Of a stretch of 64,000 bases of DNA, positions 50,497-58,545 are shown in pieces. The translations under genes and the position numbers were made by a program. Source of the stretch: G963667145 sp963667145 (lineage in GTDB: Bacteria; Cloacimonadota; Cloacimonadia; G963667145); the NCBI GenBank assembly GCA_963667145.1, contig OY762943.1, positions 186,001 to 250,000 on the forward strand, read 5' to 3'. Position 1 is the first letter of the stretch. Each line of letters opens with the position of its first letter. The notes under the pieces were generated by a model that did not search any database, was not told the DNA's origin, and saw only the letters and a list, made by a program, of their open reading frames with translations.

Positions 50497-51453
50497 TCAG
50501 AAAGTAAATGAGGCATTTAGCCCGTATCCGTTGCCAACGATAGCTGGGAGGAAGCTGAAACTTTTTTCCGTATCTTCTTGGTTATTGCCATTAGAATGAA
50601 CCCGTCTTCTTCCTTTATCAACCGCTATTTTGCCATAGACACGACCGATTACTATAGCCAGCGGATAGTCGCTTGCCCAATGAACTCCGTTGTTTACCAT
50701 CTGAAAAGAAAGAGCCGTCATCATGGCAATTCCCAAAGGTTTAACCCAAAAATATTCGGGATAATTTTCCGTAATCACTGTGTAGGTCATCATAGACGTG
50801 GCAAGATGACCAGAGGGGAAAGCATCGTAGTGGGAAACGCTTTTGTGATAAGCCACTTGGTTGGGGAAAGGTCTCCATTTGTCTTTGTAAGCTCCGTTTT
50901 CGTCCACGTTTGAGCGTGGAGAAGTTCTGCCAGTCACGTGCTTTAATAGCTGAACAGTGAATAGCCCCGAAGTAATCATTCCTTCCGAAATTTGCGATGC
51001 AGTTTGCAAGGCACGATTGTCATCAGAGTATAGCCCGTAGGTCAAAAATCCAGCCATAATACTGAGGTGAAAAGCTCCGTCTCCGATGAAATATAGTCCC
51101 GATGCCAAATCACTGGGCAACTCCATAAATGGGAAACCGATAGTGTTGGACGTTTCGTCGCTAATGCCCAAATCTTTCCCCCAGCGTCTTCCTTCGGCGA
51201 TGATTTCCTCGTCGGATTGCACCAACATAACAGTAGAAAGAGCTGTTAGATACATCCATCCGAAGTTGTCCGAATTTCCGCCAGCTTTCACAAAATCCCA
51301 TACGTCTCCAGGAGCTTTTTTTATGCAGTCAAATAGATGAGGTCTATTGTAAATATAGGTTTCACCTTTGATTGTGTATGTAGTGTCGTTGATTTTCTCC
51401 GCCCAAAGAAATCCGCATCCTAAGGCGATGAACGATAAAATAAATTTTTTCAT
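50497..51453 (-). CDS. PAP2-family phosphatase, long form
   Basis: This 318-residue protein has a signal peptide (1-18, ending FLWA) and PAP2 motifs KHVTGRTSPRS near 190, FPSGHLATSMM near 222 and NNGVHWASDYPLA near 263. In the third motif the usual Arg before His is not evident, while His and Asp are kept. The N-terminal 80 residues are unlike ordinary PAP2 enzymes. Like its partner it ends in Phe (NASFTF), so both may sit in or near the outer membrane. The ATG at 51453 is chosen for the signal peptide; an upstream extension has none. TTGACA on the minus strand at 51507-51502 is a possible -35. Confidence 0.82.
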   Translation of the reverse strand: MKKFILSFIALGCGFLWAEKINDTTYTIKGETYIYNRPHLFDCIKKAPGDVWDFVKAGGNSDNFGWMYLTALSTVMLVQSDEEIIAEGRRWGKDLGISDETSNTIGFPFMELPSDLASGLYFIGDGAFHLSIMAGFLTYGLYSDDNRALQTASQISEGMITSGLFTVQLLKHVTGRTSPRSNVDENGAYKDKWRPFPNQVAYHKSVSHYDAFPSGHLATSMMTYTVITENYPEYFWVKPLGIAMMTALSFQMVNNGVHWASDYPLAIVIGRVYGKIAVDKGRRRVHSNGNNQEDTEKSFSFLPAIVGNGYGLNASFTF

Positions 51454-51537
51454 GTTCCAAATCCTAAAAGTATCCGTGCAATTTTTTAATTTTGGTAATA
51501 ATGTCAAGCCTAGTAGGAGAAAAAACGTAGATAGGGT

Positions 51538-51568
51538 TTGACAAAAATCGAGTTCGTTTTTTGGGTAG
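51538..51568 (+). promoter_or_regulatory. candidate promoter of ssnA
   Basis: TTGACA at 51538-51543 is followed 22 bases later by TAG (51566-51568), 31 bases before the start codon. No TATAAT is seen at normal spacing. Confidence 0.3.
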
Positions 51569-51598
51569 GAGAATAAAAAATTTTAAGGGAGTATTGTT

Positions 51599-52939
51599 AT
51601 GAATATTCTTATCAAAGGCGGCTACCTGATAACTCCGTGCGAGAATGGCGAAGTTAAGGTAGAAAAGAAAGATGTTTATTCCGAGGATGGGGTTGTTAGA
51701 TTCAAGTCCACAAAGCCTGTTGACCGTGAGATTGACGCTACTAATCAAGTCATTTTGCCAGGGTTGGTGAATACGCACCATCACATTTATTCGTGTCTGT
51801 CCAAGGGGATTCCGTGCGAAGTGCCGTTTTGCACTTTCGAGAGAACTTTGGCACAGTTGTGGTGGCTTTTAGACCAAGCTTTGGATTCGGAATCTACAAA
51901 ATTGTCCACAGTTTTGAGCATGAGAGACTCGCTCAAGGCAGGTGTAACAACTGTTTTCGACCATCATATTTCAGGGAATGTAGAAAATTCTTTGAGTGAG
52001 ATGGGTGAAATTTTTGAGGCTTATGGCGTGAATGGCGGTTTGGCTTTCGAGACAACCACTCGTAATGGACAAGAGTTTTTTGAAAAGTCTGTAGCTGAAA
52101 ACTCAAGATTTGCCAAAGAAGTTGAAAGTAATCCAATTCTGAAAGGTTTAACTGGAATGCACGCTCTTTTGACTTTGCCAGACAAGGCTTTGGACTATTT
52201 GGCGAAGAACACAGTTGCACCCATACATTGTCACGTTGCCGAAGGTGGAGTGGACCAAGAGTACTCTTGGCGTAATTATGGAAAACCGTTGGTAGAGCGA
52301 TTAGACCAATTTGGGCTTTTGCGTGATAACTCCTTGATAATTCACGCGAGCAACCTAACTCCGAACGAATTGAAGATTTTAGCATCAAAAAATATTTTCA
52401 TCGGACAAGCAATAGATTCCAATATGAACAACGGACTCAACGCTGCCAAGTTGAACGAGCTTGTTGATGCGGGGTTGAAGATTACAGCAGGAACTGACGG
52501 CATGCATTCGAGTTGCCTCAAGGCACAAAAAAATTCCGCTATCGTCACCAAGTTCCAAAGTAGAAATGCTGATTTAGGGTTTCCTGAGATGATTTCCATG
52601 TTTTTCAGTGCTTATGACATCAAGCAAAGATATGGTTTTCCACTGGGAGTAATTGAGGGACAGAAGGCTGATTTGACTGTTACTGACTATGAACCGATGA
52701 CTTCATTTGACGCAAACAGCTTCTTCGGGCATTATTTCTTCGGGATTACCGAGGCGAGAGTCCAGCACGTAATCAAAGAAGACAAAGTGCTTTTGGATGA
52801 TTTTAATGTTAATCCTGAGTTGGATAAGAAATTTGCAGATTTATTGGATAATCAAATTGCGATTTCTGATAGAATGTTTGCACGATTTGAGGAACTTAAG
52901 AAAAAATCTACTTACCTGAGTAGAATGTATCATGTTTAA
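51599..52939 (+). CDS. ssnA: SsnA-type amidohydrolase (putative purine or pterin deaminase)
   Basis: This 446-residue metal-dependent hydrolase of the ATZ/TRZ, guanine-deaminase branch has the metal site HHHIY in GLVNTHHHIYS near 59, a second His in HCHVAEGG near 205 and the catalytic Asp in TAGTDGMHS near 299. Its length and motifs match SsnA, a protein often encoded with selenium-dependent molybdenum hydroxylases in purine catabolism. AAGGGAG precedes the ATG. It is alone here, about 36 kb from the purine island, and is the only deaminase candidate for that pathway in the window. Confidence 0.82.
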   Translation: MNILIKGGYLITPCENGEVKVEKKDVYSEDGVVRFKSTKPVDREIDATNQVILPGLVNTHHHIYSCLSKGIPCEVPFCTFERTLAQLWWLLDQALDSESTKLSTVLSMRDSLKAGVTTVFDHHISGNVENSLSEMGEIFEAYGVNGGLAFETTTRNGQEFFEKSVAENSRFAKEVESNPILKGLTGMHALLTLPDKALDYLAKNTVAPIHCHVAEGGVDQEYSWRNYGKPLVERLDQFGLLRDNSLIIHASNLTPNELKILASKNIFIGQAIDSNMNNGLNAAKLNELVDAGLKITAGTDGMHSSCLKAQKNSAIVTKFQSRNADLGFPEMISMFFSAYDIKQRYGFPLGVIEGQKADLTVTDYEPMTSFDANSFFGHYFFGITEARVQHVIKEDKVLLDDFNVNPELDKKFADLLDNQIAISDRMFARFEELKKKSTYLSRMYHV

Positions 52940-52971
52940 TTCACTGAAAGGATTATAAATTGTGAGAAAAT

Positions 52972-53004
52972 AAAAAAGGGAGAAAAAAAATTCTCCCTTT
53001 TTTT
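52972..53004. terminator. bidirectional terminator between ssnA and the lipoprotein genes
   Basis: AAAAAAGGGAGAA (52972-52984) pairs exactly with TTCTCCCTTTTTT (52991-53003). Its A- and T-rich ends allow it to serve both the ssnA transcript and the opposing lipoprotein transcript. Confidence 0.92.
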
Positions 53005-53016
53005 ATTAAGTTTAAA

Positions 53017-53307
53017 CTATTCTTTAACTTCAACAGATCTAGAAACAAAAGATACATATTGAGTAAATACGTTTGCTAGTATATTGAGAAATTTATACTC
53101 AGTTTTAATTTCGTAGTTATCGGTTTTAGCCATTTCCCTAGTATCTATTTCACTTACAGGAACTAATCCCCATAAAGCGTACCATTGCCATTTTTCTGTT
53201 TTTTCATTACCTTGAGGACCTTTACCTACTGTGTGAATGTGTGTAGCACATCCAATCATTTGCAGTGTAAAAACTGCAAGAATTAACATTAAGATGAATT
53301 TTTTCAT
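53017..53307 (-). CDS. Bor-like small lipoprotein
   Basis: This 96-residue lipoprotein has a signal peptide with lipobox MIGC (Cys near 20). The segment WQWYALWGLVPVSEID near 41 is like that of Bor and TRL-type small lipoproteins of phages and chromosomes. AAGGAGAAAAG precedes the ATG. It lies 21 bases downstream of another small lipoprotein gene, so the two are one transcript ending in the shared terminator at 52972. The function is unknown; Bor proteins are linked to serum survival in enterobacteria, which need not hold here. Confidence 0.65.
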   Translation of the reverse strand: MKKFILMLILAVFTLQMIGCATHIHTVGKGPQGNEKTEKWQWYALWGLVPVSEIDTREMAKTDNYEIKTEYKFLNILANVFTQYVSFVSRSVEVKE

Positions 53308-53328
53308 TCTTTTCTCCTTATATTTAAG

Positions 53329-53694
53329 TTAAAACAAATCCACACTATCTTGAATTACGGTTATTTTTTGTTTCAAAGCTGTACCTTTTACAGACCAACC
53401 GTATTTCCCGTAGAGAAATGGTATATACCAATACAATTTGTACACTTTCACATCGGTCAAGGCACAGCAACCTGGAGTTGACTCGATAGCGTTATCAATA
53501 GCTTCTTCCAGTCGAGGGCTACCTGTTGGAATAACCATGAAGATAGATTTCGTGTCGGAACCAGTAACTTGCCCTATTTTGACGAACTCTTTGTTGTGAT
53601 TGAAATTTTTGGTAGAGACAAAGGTAAATCCAGTAGATCTGTTGGCACAACCCATGATTGCACCCAAGACGATAAGAACAATAATTTTTTTCAT
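53329..53694 (-). CDS. small TRL-like lipoprotein
   Basis: This 121-residue lipoprotein has a signal peptide with lipobox IMGC (Cys near 16) followed by ANRSTGFTF. The region LEEAIDNAIESTPGCCALTDVKVYKLYWYIP near 66-96 (two adjacent cysteines) recalls TRL-like lipoproteins, which are encoded near tRNA genes in some genomes. GTAAGGAG precedes the ATG. It is transcribed with the Bor-like gene. No function can be assigned. Confidence 0.6.
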   Translation of the reverse strand: MKKIIVLIVLGAIMGCANRSTGFTFVSTKNFNHNKEFVKIGQVTGSDTKSIFMVIPTGSPRLEEAIDNAIESTPGCCALTDVKVYKLYWYIPFLYGKYGWSVKGTALKQKITVIQDSVDLF

Positions 53695-53743
53695 AGTTTT
53701 TAATTTCTCCTTACTTTCTTTTCTTCAATATCTATAAAAGAAG

Positions 53744-54763
53744 TCAACATTTTTTTAAATTATTTATATAGGGGAAGTTAAATATCTTTTTTTCAGTGAT
53801 GATGCCTGTAATGTGTTCTCCTGGAGTTACATCAAAAGCAGGGTTGTAAATTTGCATAGTCAGTGGTGCTACCTGCTTGCCGAAAACAAAGCTTACCTCG
53901 TTGTCACAGCGTTCTTCTATTTCGATTTCGTCTCCTGTGGGCGAGTCCAAATCTATGGTGGAAGTGGGAGCGACCACGTAGAAAGGTACGTTGTATTGTT
54001 TCGCCAAGACGCTAAGCATAAAAGTGCCAATTTTGTTTGCCGTGTCGCCGTTGGCGGCAATTCTATCCGCACCTACCAAGATAACGTTGATTTTTCCGTC
54101 TCGTATCAGAGTTGCGGCTACGCTATCTGCGATAAGGCATGAGGGGATTTTGTCTTGGACGAGTTCCCATGCAGTCAGGCGTGCTCCTTGCAGCCGTGGT
54201 CGGGTTTCATCGGCATAAACGAAAATTTTTTTGCCTTGAGCTATGGCGGAGCGAATTACGCCCAAAGCGGTTCCATGTCCTACGGTTGCTAACGCTCCAG
54301 TATTGCAATGGGTCAGAATGGTTGCTTTTTTAGGAATAATCTTAGCACCGATTTCGCCCATTTTTTTGTTTATGGCGACGTCTTCTTCGGCTATTTTATC
54401 AGCTTCTCGTTTCAAATTTTGACAGTTTTCTTCGTTTGTTCGGTTTTCATCAAAAACACCAATCATCCTGTTGGTAGCCCACACGAGGTTGACGGCTGTC
54501 GGTCGAGAAGCATCTATTTTTTTCTTGGCAGAGATAAGTTCGGCTTGGAAATTCTCGGAATTTTCAAACTCCTTGGCGGCGAGCCAAACGCCGTATGCTG
54601 CCACAGCACCTATGGCTGGAGCTCCACGCACCACCATCTCGGAAATCGCATAAATCACATCCAAATAGTTTTCACACTTAAATTCAGTGTATTTTTTCGG
54701 CAATTTTCGTTGGTCTATTAGAAATAATTCGTCGTTGATTAGTCTCAGGCAACTGATACTCAT
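53744..54763 (-). CDS. mtnA: S-methyl-5-thioribose-1-phosphate isomerase
   Basis: This 339-residue eIF2B-like isomerase converts methylthioribose 1-phosphate to the ribulose form in methionine salvage. Family motifs are RGAPAIGAVAAYG near 47, HCNTGALATVGHGTALGVI near 153 with the catalytic Cys, and GADRIAANGDTANKIGT near 231 with the catalytic Asp. It overlaps the TtcA-like gene by 4 bases, an unusual pairing. No other mtn gene is in the window, so a related ribose-1,5-bisphosphate isomerase role cannot be fully excluded, although the sequence fits MtnA well. Confidence 0.9.
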   Translation of the reverse strand: MSISCLRLINDELFLIDQRKLPKKYTEFKCENYLDVIYAISEMVVRGAPAIGAVAAYGVWLAAKEFENSENFQAELISAKKKIDASRPTAVNLVWATNRMIGVFDENRTNEENCQNLKREADKIAEEDVAINKKMGEIGAKIIPKKATILTHCNTGALATVGHGTALGVIRSAIAQGKKIFVYADETRPRLQGARLTAWELVQDKIPSCLIADSVAATLIRDGKINVILVGADRIAANGDTANKIGTFMLSVLAKQYNVPFYVVAPTSTIDLDSPTGDEIEIEERCDNEVSFVFGKQVAPLTMQIYNPAFDVTPGEHITGIITEKKIFNFPYINNLKKC

Positions 54764-55476
54764 AGTTTTTCTCCAGATAAATTTTTATTCCAAAATTCGC
54801 TTTTTTGGGGAGATTGCAGAGATTTATAAATCTTTTCAGGCAAATTTTTACAATTCAAAATCTCTTCAATCTCTTGTATGTTTTTTTCTAATTTCATTCT
54901 GTAATTGTTGTTTGCATAAGGGCATTCGTACTCAATCAAGGGCAAATTGTGCTTTGAAATCAGGTTTTCCAACTCTTTTTTCCGCAAATATATCAGTGGA
55001 CGAATTGTGTCAACACCTGATTTTGTGTTGGTGAGGACAGGCAAAAAAGCTCCGAGCTTGTTGTGTTGGATGAGGTTTATAAAGAAGGTGGAAGCAACAT
55101 CGTCTGCGTGATGGCCGAAAGCGACACGAGTAATATTTTTCTTCCGTAAATGTTCGGTGATATAGCCTTTGATGAATCGCGAACAGATGTAACATTCTTT
55201 TTTGGAAAATTTGTCGTAATTCAACTTAACATCAAGTTCCGTGTAGGGTAGATTGAGGCGTTCGCACAAAATCCTGATAGGAGAAGTGTCGTATTCTGCT
55301 ATTTTGGCATGAATAGGGTAGAGGTTGAATTGCATAGATTTTTGTAGTTGATGGAGTAAATATAACAAAGCAACACTGTCGTTTTCACCCGAGACGGCAA
55401 CACCAACGGTGCACCCAGTTGGAATCATATCATATTCTTTGATGGCTCTGGCTACTTTGCCGATTAGATTTTTCAA
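54760..55476 (-). CDS. TtcA-family PP-loop protein with altered ATP loop
   Basis: This 238-residue protein resembles TtcA, which thiolates C32 of tRNA. The family segments are YICSRFIKG near 97 (CxxCxR), GHHADDVASTFFINL near 122 and RPLIYLRKKEL near 158. The PP-loop, normally SGGKDS, reads SGENDS near 30-35, so the second Gly and the Lys are changed while Asp and Ser remain. The start appears to be TTG at 55476 with a poor ribosome-binding site. It is translated together with mtnA. Activity as a normal tRNA thiolase is doubtful. Confidence 0.75.
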   Translation of the reverse strand: MKNLIGKVARAIKEYDMIPTGCTVGVAVSGENDSVALLYLLHQLQKSMQFNLYPIHAKIAEYDTSPIRILCERLNLPYTELDVKLNYDKFSKKECYICSRFIKGYITEHLRKKNITRVAFGHHADDVASTFFINLIQHNKLGAFLPVLTNTKSGVDTIRPLIYLRKKELENLISKHNLPLIEYECPYANNNYRMKLEKNIQEIEEILNCKNLPEKIYKSLQSPQKSEFWNKNLSGEKL

Positions 55477-55492
55477 GATTTTAATTTATGTA

Positions 55493-55795
55493 TTAATTCC
55501 ATGTGTGTCGGGTAATTCCACCATTATGTAGAGTTATAGTTCGAGTTTGGTTAGTATAGGAAGTCCCGAGAGCAAAAGCTTGAACAGATAGGGTAATGAT
55601 TGTCTCATCTTCGGTTCCAGTCCACTTGATAGTTTTGGTTTGAGTTTGAAAATTGTCTAAAATCTGAGAATTACCGTTAATTATAGAAACTATTTTTATC
55701 CCTGTCTTGTTATAAACTTCTACGGTTCCTTCTTTTGTGCAAGCGAATACAAAAAGTAGTAAAGCAAAAATAATAAATTTAGGCAGAGAGTTCAT
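55493..55795 (-). CDS. small lipoprotein of unknown function
   Basis: This 100-residue lipoprotein has a signal peptide with lipobox VFAC (Cys near 19) and a short beta-rich mature part (TVEVYNKTG, TKTIKWTGTEDETIITLSV). AGGAGGGAAA gives a very strong ribosome-binding site. It lies 16 bases upstream of the TtcA-like gene on the same strand. No family is recognised. Confidence 0.65.
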   Translation of the reverse strand: MNSLPKFIIFALLLFVFACTKEGTVEVYNKTGIKIVSIINGNSQILDNFQTQTKTIKWTGTEDETIITLSVQAFALGTSYTNQTRTITLHNGGITRHTWN

Positions 55796-55850
55796 TTTCC
55801 CTCCTTTAATTTATTTAATCGATTTACATTCTCCTATTGCTACATAGCTA

Positions 55851-58415
55851 CTATTTTATCACAAAATTGATGAGTTTTTTGGGAATGAATATTTCTTTCA
55901 AGATTATTTTGTTCTCCAAAAACCTACTAACATTATCTAATTCTTTGGCTTTTTGTAAAGCTATTTCTTTAGAAGTGTTAGAATCAATTTCCAATCTTCC
56001 GCGGATTTTCCCCATAACTTGCACGACCAGAGTGATTTCGTTTTTGACCAAATATTTTTCATCGTAAGTCGGAAGTCCAGATTCATGTAACAAGGTTTGC
56101 TTGCCGACCATTTCCCAAATTTCTTCGCATAGGTGAGGAGCGAACGGATAGATGATTTGCGGAATGAGCAGATGAGCTTCTTTGTAAATCGATTTTTCCG
56201 CTTCAGAGGTTGGATTTTCAGCGGAGGAAAGGTTGTTCAGATGCTCCATCACTGCGGCGATGGCGGTGTTGAATTGTAGTTTTTCTTTCACATAGCCAAC
56301 AGCTTTTTTGATGGTGAAATGGTTGGAAAATCGCAATTTCTTGTATTCGGGGGATATTTTGCCCGTGTTAGCATATTCTTGGTTCAAGAAATCTTTGTTT
56401 TTCAGGAAAATTTTGTAAATTCTGTTCAAAAATCTAAAAGCTCCGCCCACAGCTTTATCGTTCCAATCAACGTCTTTTTCAGGAGGAGAGGCGAATAGGA
56501 CAAAAGTACGCAAAGTGTCTGCTCCGTATCTCAGCAGGTAGTCGTTGGGATTGACGACGTTCTTTTTGGATTTGCTCATTTTTTCCACTCCACCGATTTC
56601 CACGGGAGAGTTGCAAATCAAGCATGTGGCTTTTTCGCCATCGATGGCAACGTCTTTTGGAAAGAGGTATCCGTCTTTCGGGCATTTGTAGCTTGCCATA
56701 CAGACCATTCCTTGCGTGAGCAGACGGGAAAAAGGCTCGTTGCAATCTACAAGTCCAATATCACGCATAAATTTGTGGAAGAAGCGAGCGTACAAAAGGT
56801 GTAGAACTGCGTGTTCGATTCCGCCGATATATTGGTCAACTGGAAGCCAGTAATTAGCTTTTTCTTTGTCGAATGGCATGGAGTCGTTGTTAGCGTCGCA
56901 GAAGCGGGCAAAATACCAAGAGGAATCGACGAAAGTATCCATTGTGTCGGTTTCTCGCGTAGCTTCGCCACCACATTCAGGGCAGGTTGTTTTTAGCCAG
57001 TTAGTTGCTGACAAAAGGGGATTTTGCTTGGTTTTGCCGATTTGAATATCGTTGGGGAGCAGAACAGGCAATTGCTCATCGGGAACTAATTGGACTCCGC
57101 ATTTTTGGCAATAAACCACAGGAATGGGATTGCCCCAATAACGTTGACGGGACAAGCCCCAATCACGAATTTTGTAGTTGATGCTTTTCTGACCCATTTT
57201 TTGTTCATCTATCCAGTCGGCGATTTTGTTCAGGCAGTCGCGATTGTTCATGCCGTCGAATTGCTTGGAATTGACCATAGTGCCGTTTTCTATAAAGGCT
57301 TCGGTCATTGTGTTCGCATCAATAGTGTTATCCGCATTTTGAACGACAACTTTGATGTTGATGTCGTATTTTTTAGCGAACTGAAAGTCTCTGGTATCGT
57401 GTGCAGGAACAGCCATCACGGCACCAGTTCCGTAGTCCATCAGCACATAATTTGTGACCCAAATCTCGACTTTTTCACCATTCACTGGATTGATGCAATA
57501 TTTACCAGTAAAAATTCCTTCCTTTTCTTTGTCTTCAGCGGTTCGCAGAGTGTTGTCTTGGTTGAGAACTTTTTGGCAAAATTTGTAAAGCTCGGAATTT
57601 TCGCCTTCTTCTTTCAGGAAGCTCTGAGTAAGAGCGTGTTCGGGTGCGATAGCCATAAAAGTTACTCCGAAAAGCGTGTCGGGTCTAGTGGTGAAAACGG
57701 GGAGTTTTTGGTCGTTGTAGATGAAATCGATGGTTACGCCCGTGCTTTTGCCAATCCAGTTTTTTTGCATAAGTTTCACTTTTTCAGGCCAATCGATAAG
57801 GTCGCTGTCGTCCAAAAGTTCTTCGGCATAATCGGTGATTTTGGCGAACCATTGCTCCAACTCTTTTTGCACAACTACAGCGTCACAACGCCAACATTTG
57901 CCTTCCACAACTTGCTCGTTTGCCAACACGGTGGAGCAGTCGGGGCACCAGTTCACAAAAGATTTCTTTTTGTAGACCAATCCTTTTTCGTACATTCTCT
58001 TGAAAAGCCATTGACCCCATTTGTAGTAGTCGGGGCGACAGGTTGACAGTTCACGAGTCCAATCCAATCCAAATCCCATAGCAACCAGTTGCTCTTTCAT
58101 CTTGGCGATGTTTTCTTCGGTGGTTATTCTGGGATGTGAGTTGTGTTGGATAGCGAAATTTTCAGCAGGCATTCCAAAAGAATCGTAGCCCATCGGTTGC
58201 ATCACGTTGTAGCCAGATTGCAGATAAAATCGGGATAGAGCATCGCCTATGGAATAGTTGGAAATATGCCCCATGTGGAGGTCTCCAGACGGATAAGGGA
58301 ACATGGATAAGATGTATTTTTTTTCTTTTTTGCTTTCGTCCTCGGACTCGAAAATCTTTTTTTCAGCCCAAATTTTCTTCCATTTTTTTTCGATTTCGAT
58401 AAAGGGATATTCCAT
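55851..58415 (-). CDS. leuS: leucyl-tRNA synthetase
   Basis: This 854-residue class I enzyme charges tRNA-Leu and edits mischarged tRNA. The HIGH motif is HMGH near 48, with the leader PYPSGDLHMGH; the editing domain spans about 220-420 with TTRPDTLFGVTF near 240; KMSKSKKNVV near 612 is the KMSKS loop. A zinc-like knuckle (CWRCD..., CLIC) is visible in inserts. The C-terminal anticodon and LeuS-specific domains follow. Length is at the short end for bacteria. TTAGGAGTTTAG precedes the ATG. Confidence 0.96.
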   Translation of the reverse strand: MEYPFIEIEKKWKKIWAEKKIFESEDESKKEKKYILSMFPYPSGDLHMGHISNYSIGDALSRFYLQSGYNVMQPMGYDSFGMPAENFAIQHNSHPRITTEENIAKMKEQLVAMGFGLDWTRELSTCRPDYYKWGQWLFKRMYEKGLVYKKKSFVNWCPDCSTVLANEQVVEGKCWRCDAVVVQKELEQWFAKITDYAEELLDDSDLIDWPEKVKLMQKNWIGKSTGVTIDFIYNDQKLPVFTTRPDTLFGVTFMAIAPEHALTQSFLKEEGENSELYKFCQKVLNQDNTLRTAEDKEKEGIFTGKYCINPVNGEKVEIWVTNYVLMDYGTGAVMAVPAHDTRDFQFAKKYDINIKVVVQNADNTIDANTMTEAFIENGTMVNSKQFDGMNNRDCLNKIADWIDEQKMGQKSINYKIRDWGLSRQRYWGNPIPVVYCQKCGVQLVPDEQLPVLLPNDIQIGKTKQNPLLSATNWLKTTCPECGGEATRETDTMDTFVDSSWYFARFCDANNDSMPFDKEKANYWLPVDQYIGGIEHAVLHLLYARFFHKFMRDIGLVDCNEPFSRLLTQGMVCMASYKCPKDGYLFPKDVAIDGEKATCLICNSPVEIGGVEKMSKSKKNVVNPNDYLLRYGADTLRTFVLFASPPEKDVDWNDKAVGGAFRFLNRIYKIFLKNKDFLNQEYANTGKISPEYKKLRFSNHFTIKKAVGYVKEKLQFNTAIAAVMEHLNNLSSAENPTSEAEKSIYKEAHLLIPQIIYPFAPHLCEEIWEMVGKQTLLHESGLPTYDEKYLVKNEITLVVQVMGKIRGRLEIDSNTSKEIALQKAKELDNVSRFLENKIILKEIFIPKKLINFVIK

Positions 58416-58489
58416 AAATCTAAACTCCTAAGATAACTTTTCGTTGATGATAGAAATTGAGGAGCGTGTATTTTGTAAAGGGAAATTTT

Positions 58490-58530
58490 GAAAAACAAAA
58501 CCCCTACTTTCAAAAGAAAATAAGGGTTTT
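58490..58530 (-). terminator. intrinsic terminator of eno
   Basis: The 15-base arms at 58497-58511 and 58516-58530 pair completely if two T-G pairs are allowed, around a four-base loop, and on the minus strand are followed by a T-rich tract. It lies 16 bases past the eno stop codon. Confidence 0.88.
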
Positions 58531-58545
58531 TGATATAGAAAAGAA

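Noticed and set aside
57090..58046. 318-codon open frame on the plus strand
   Set aside because: It is antisense to leuS, whose motifs are unambiguous.
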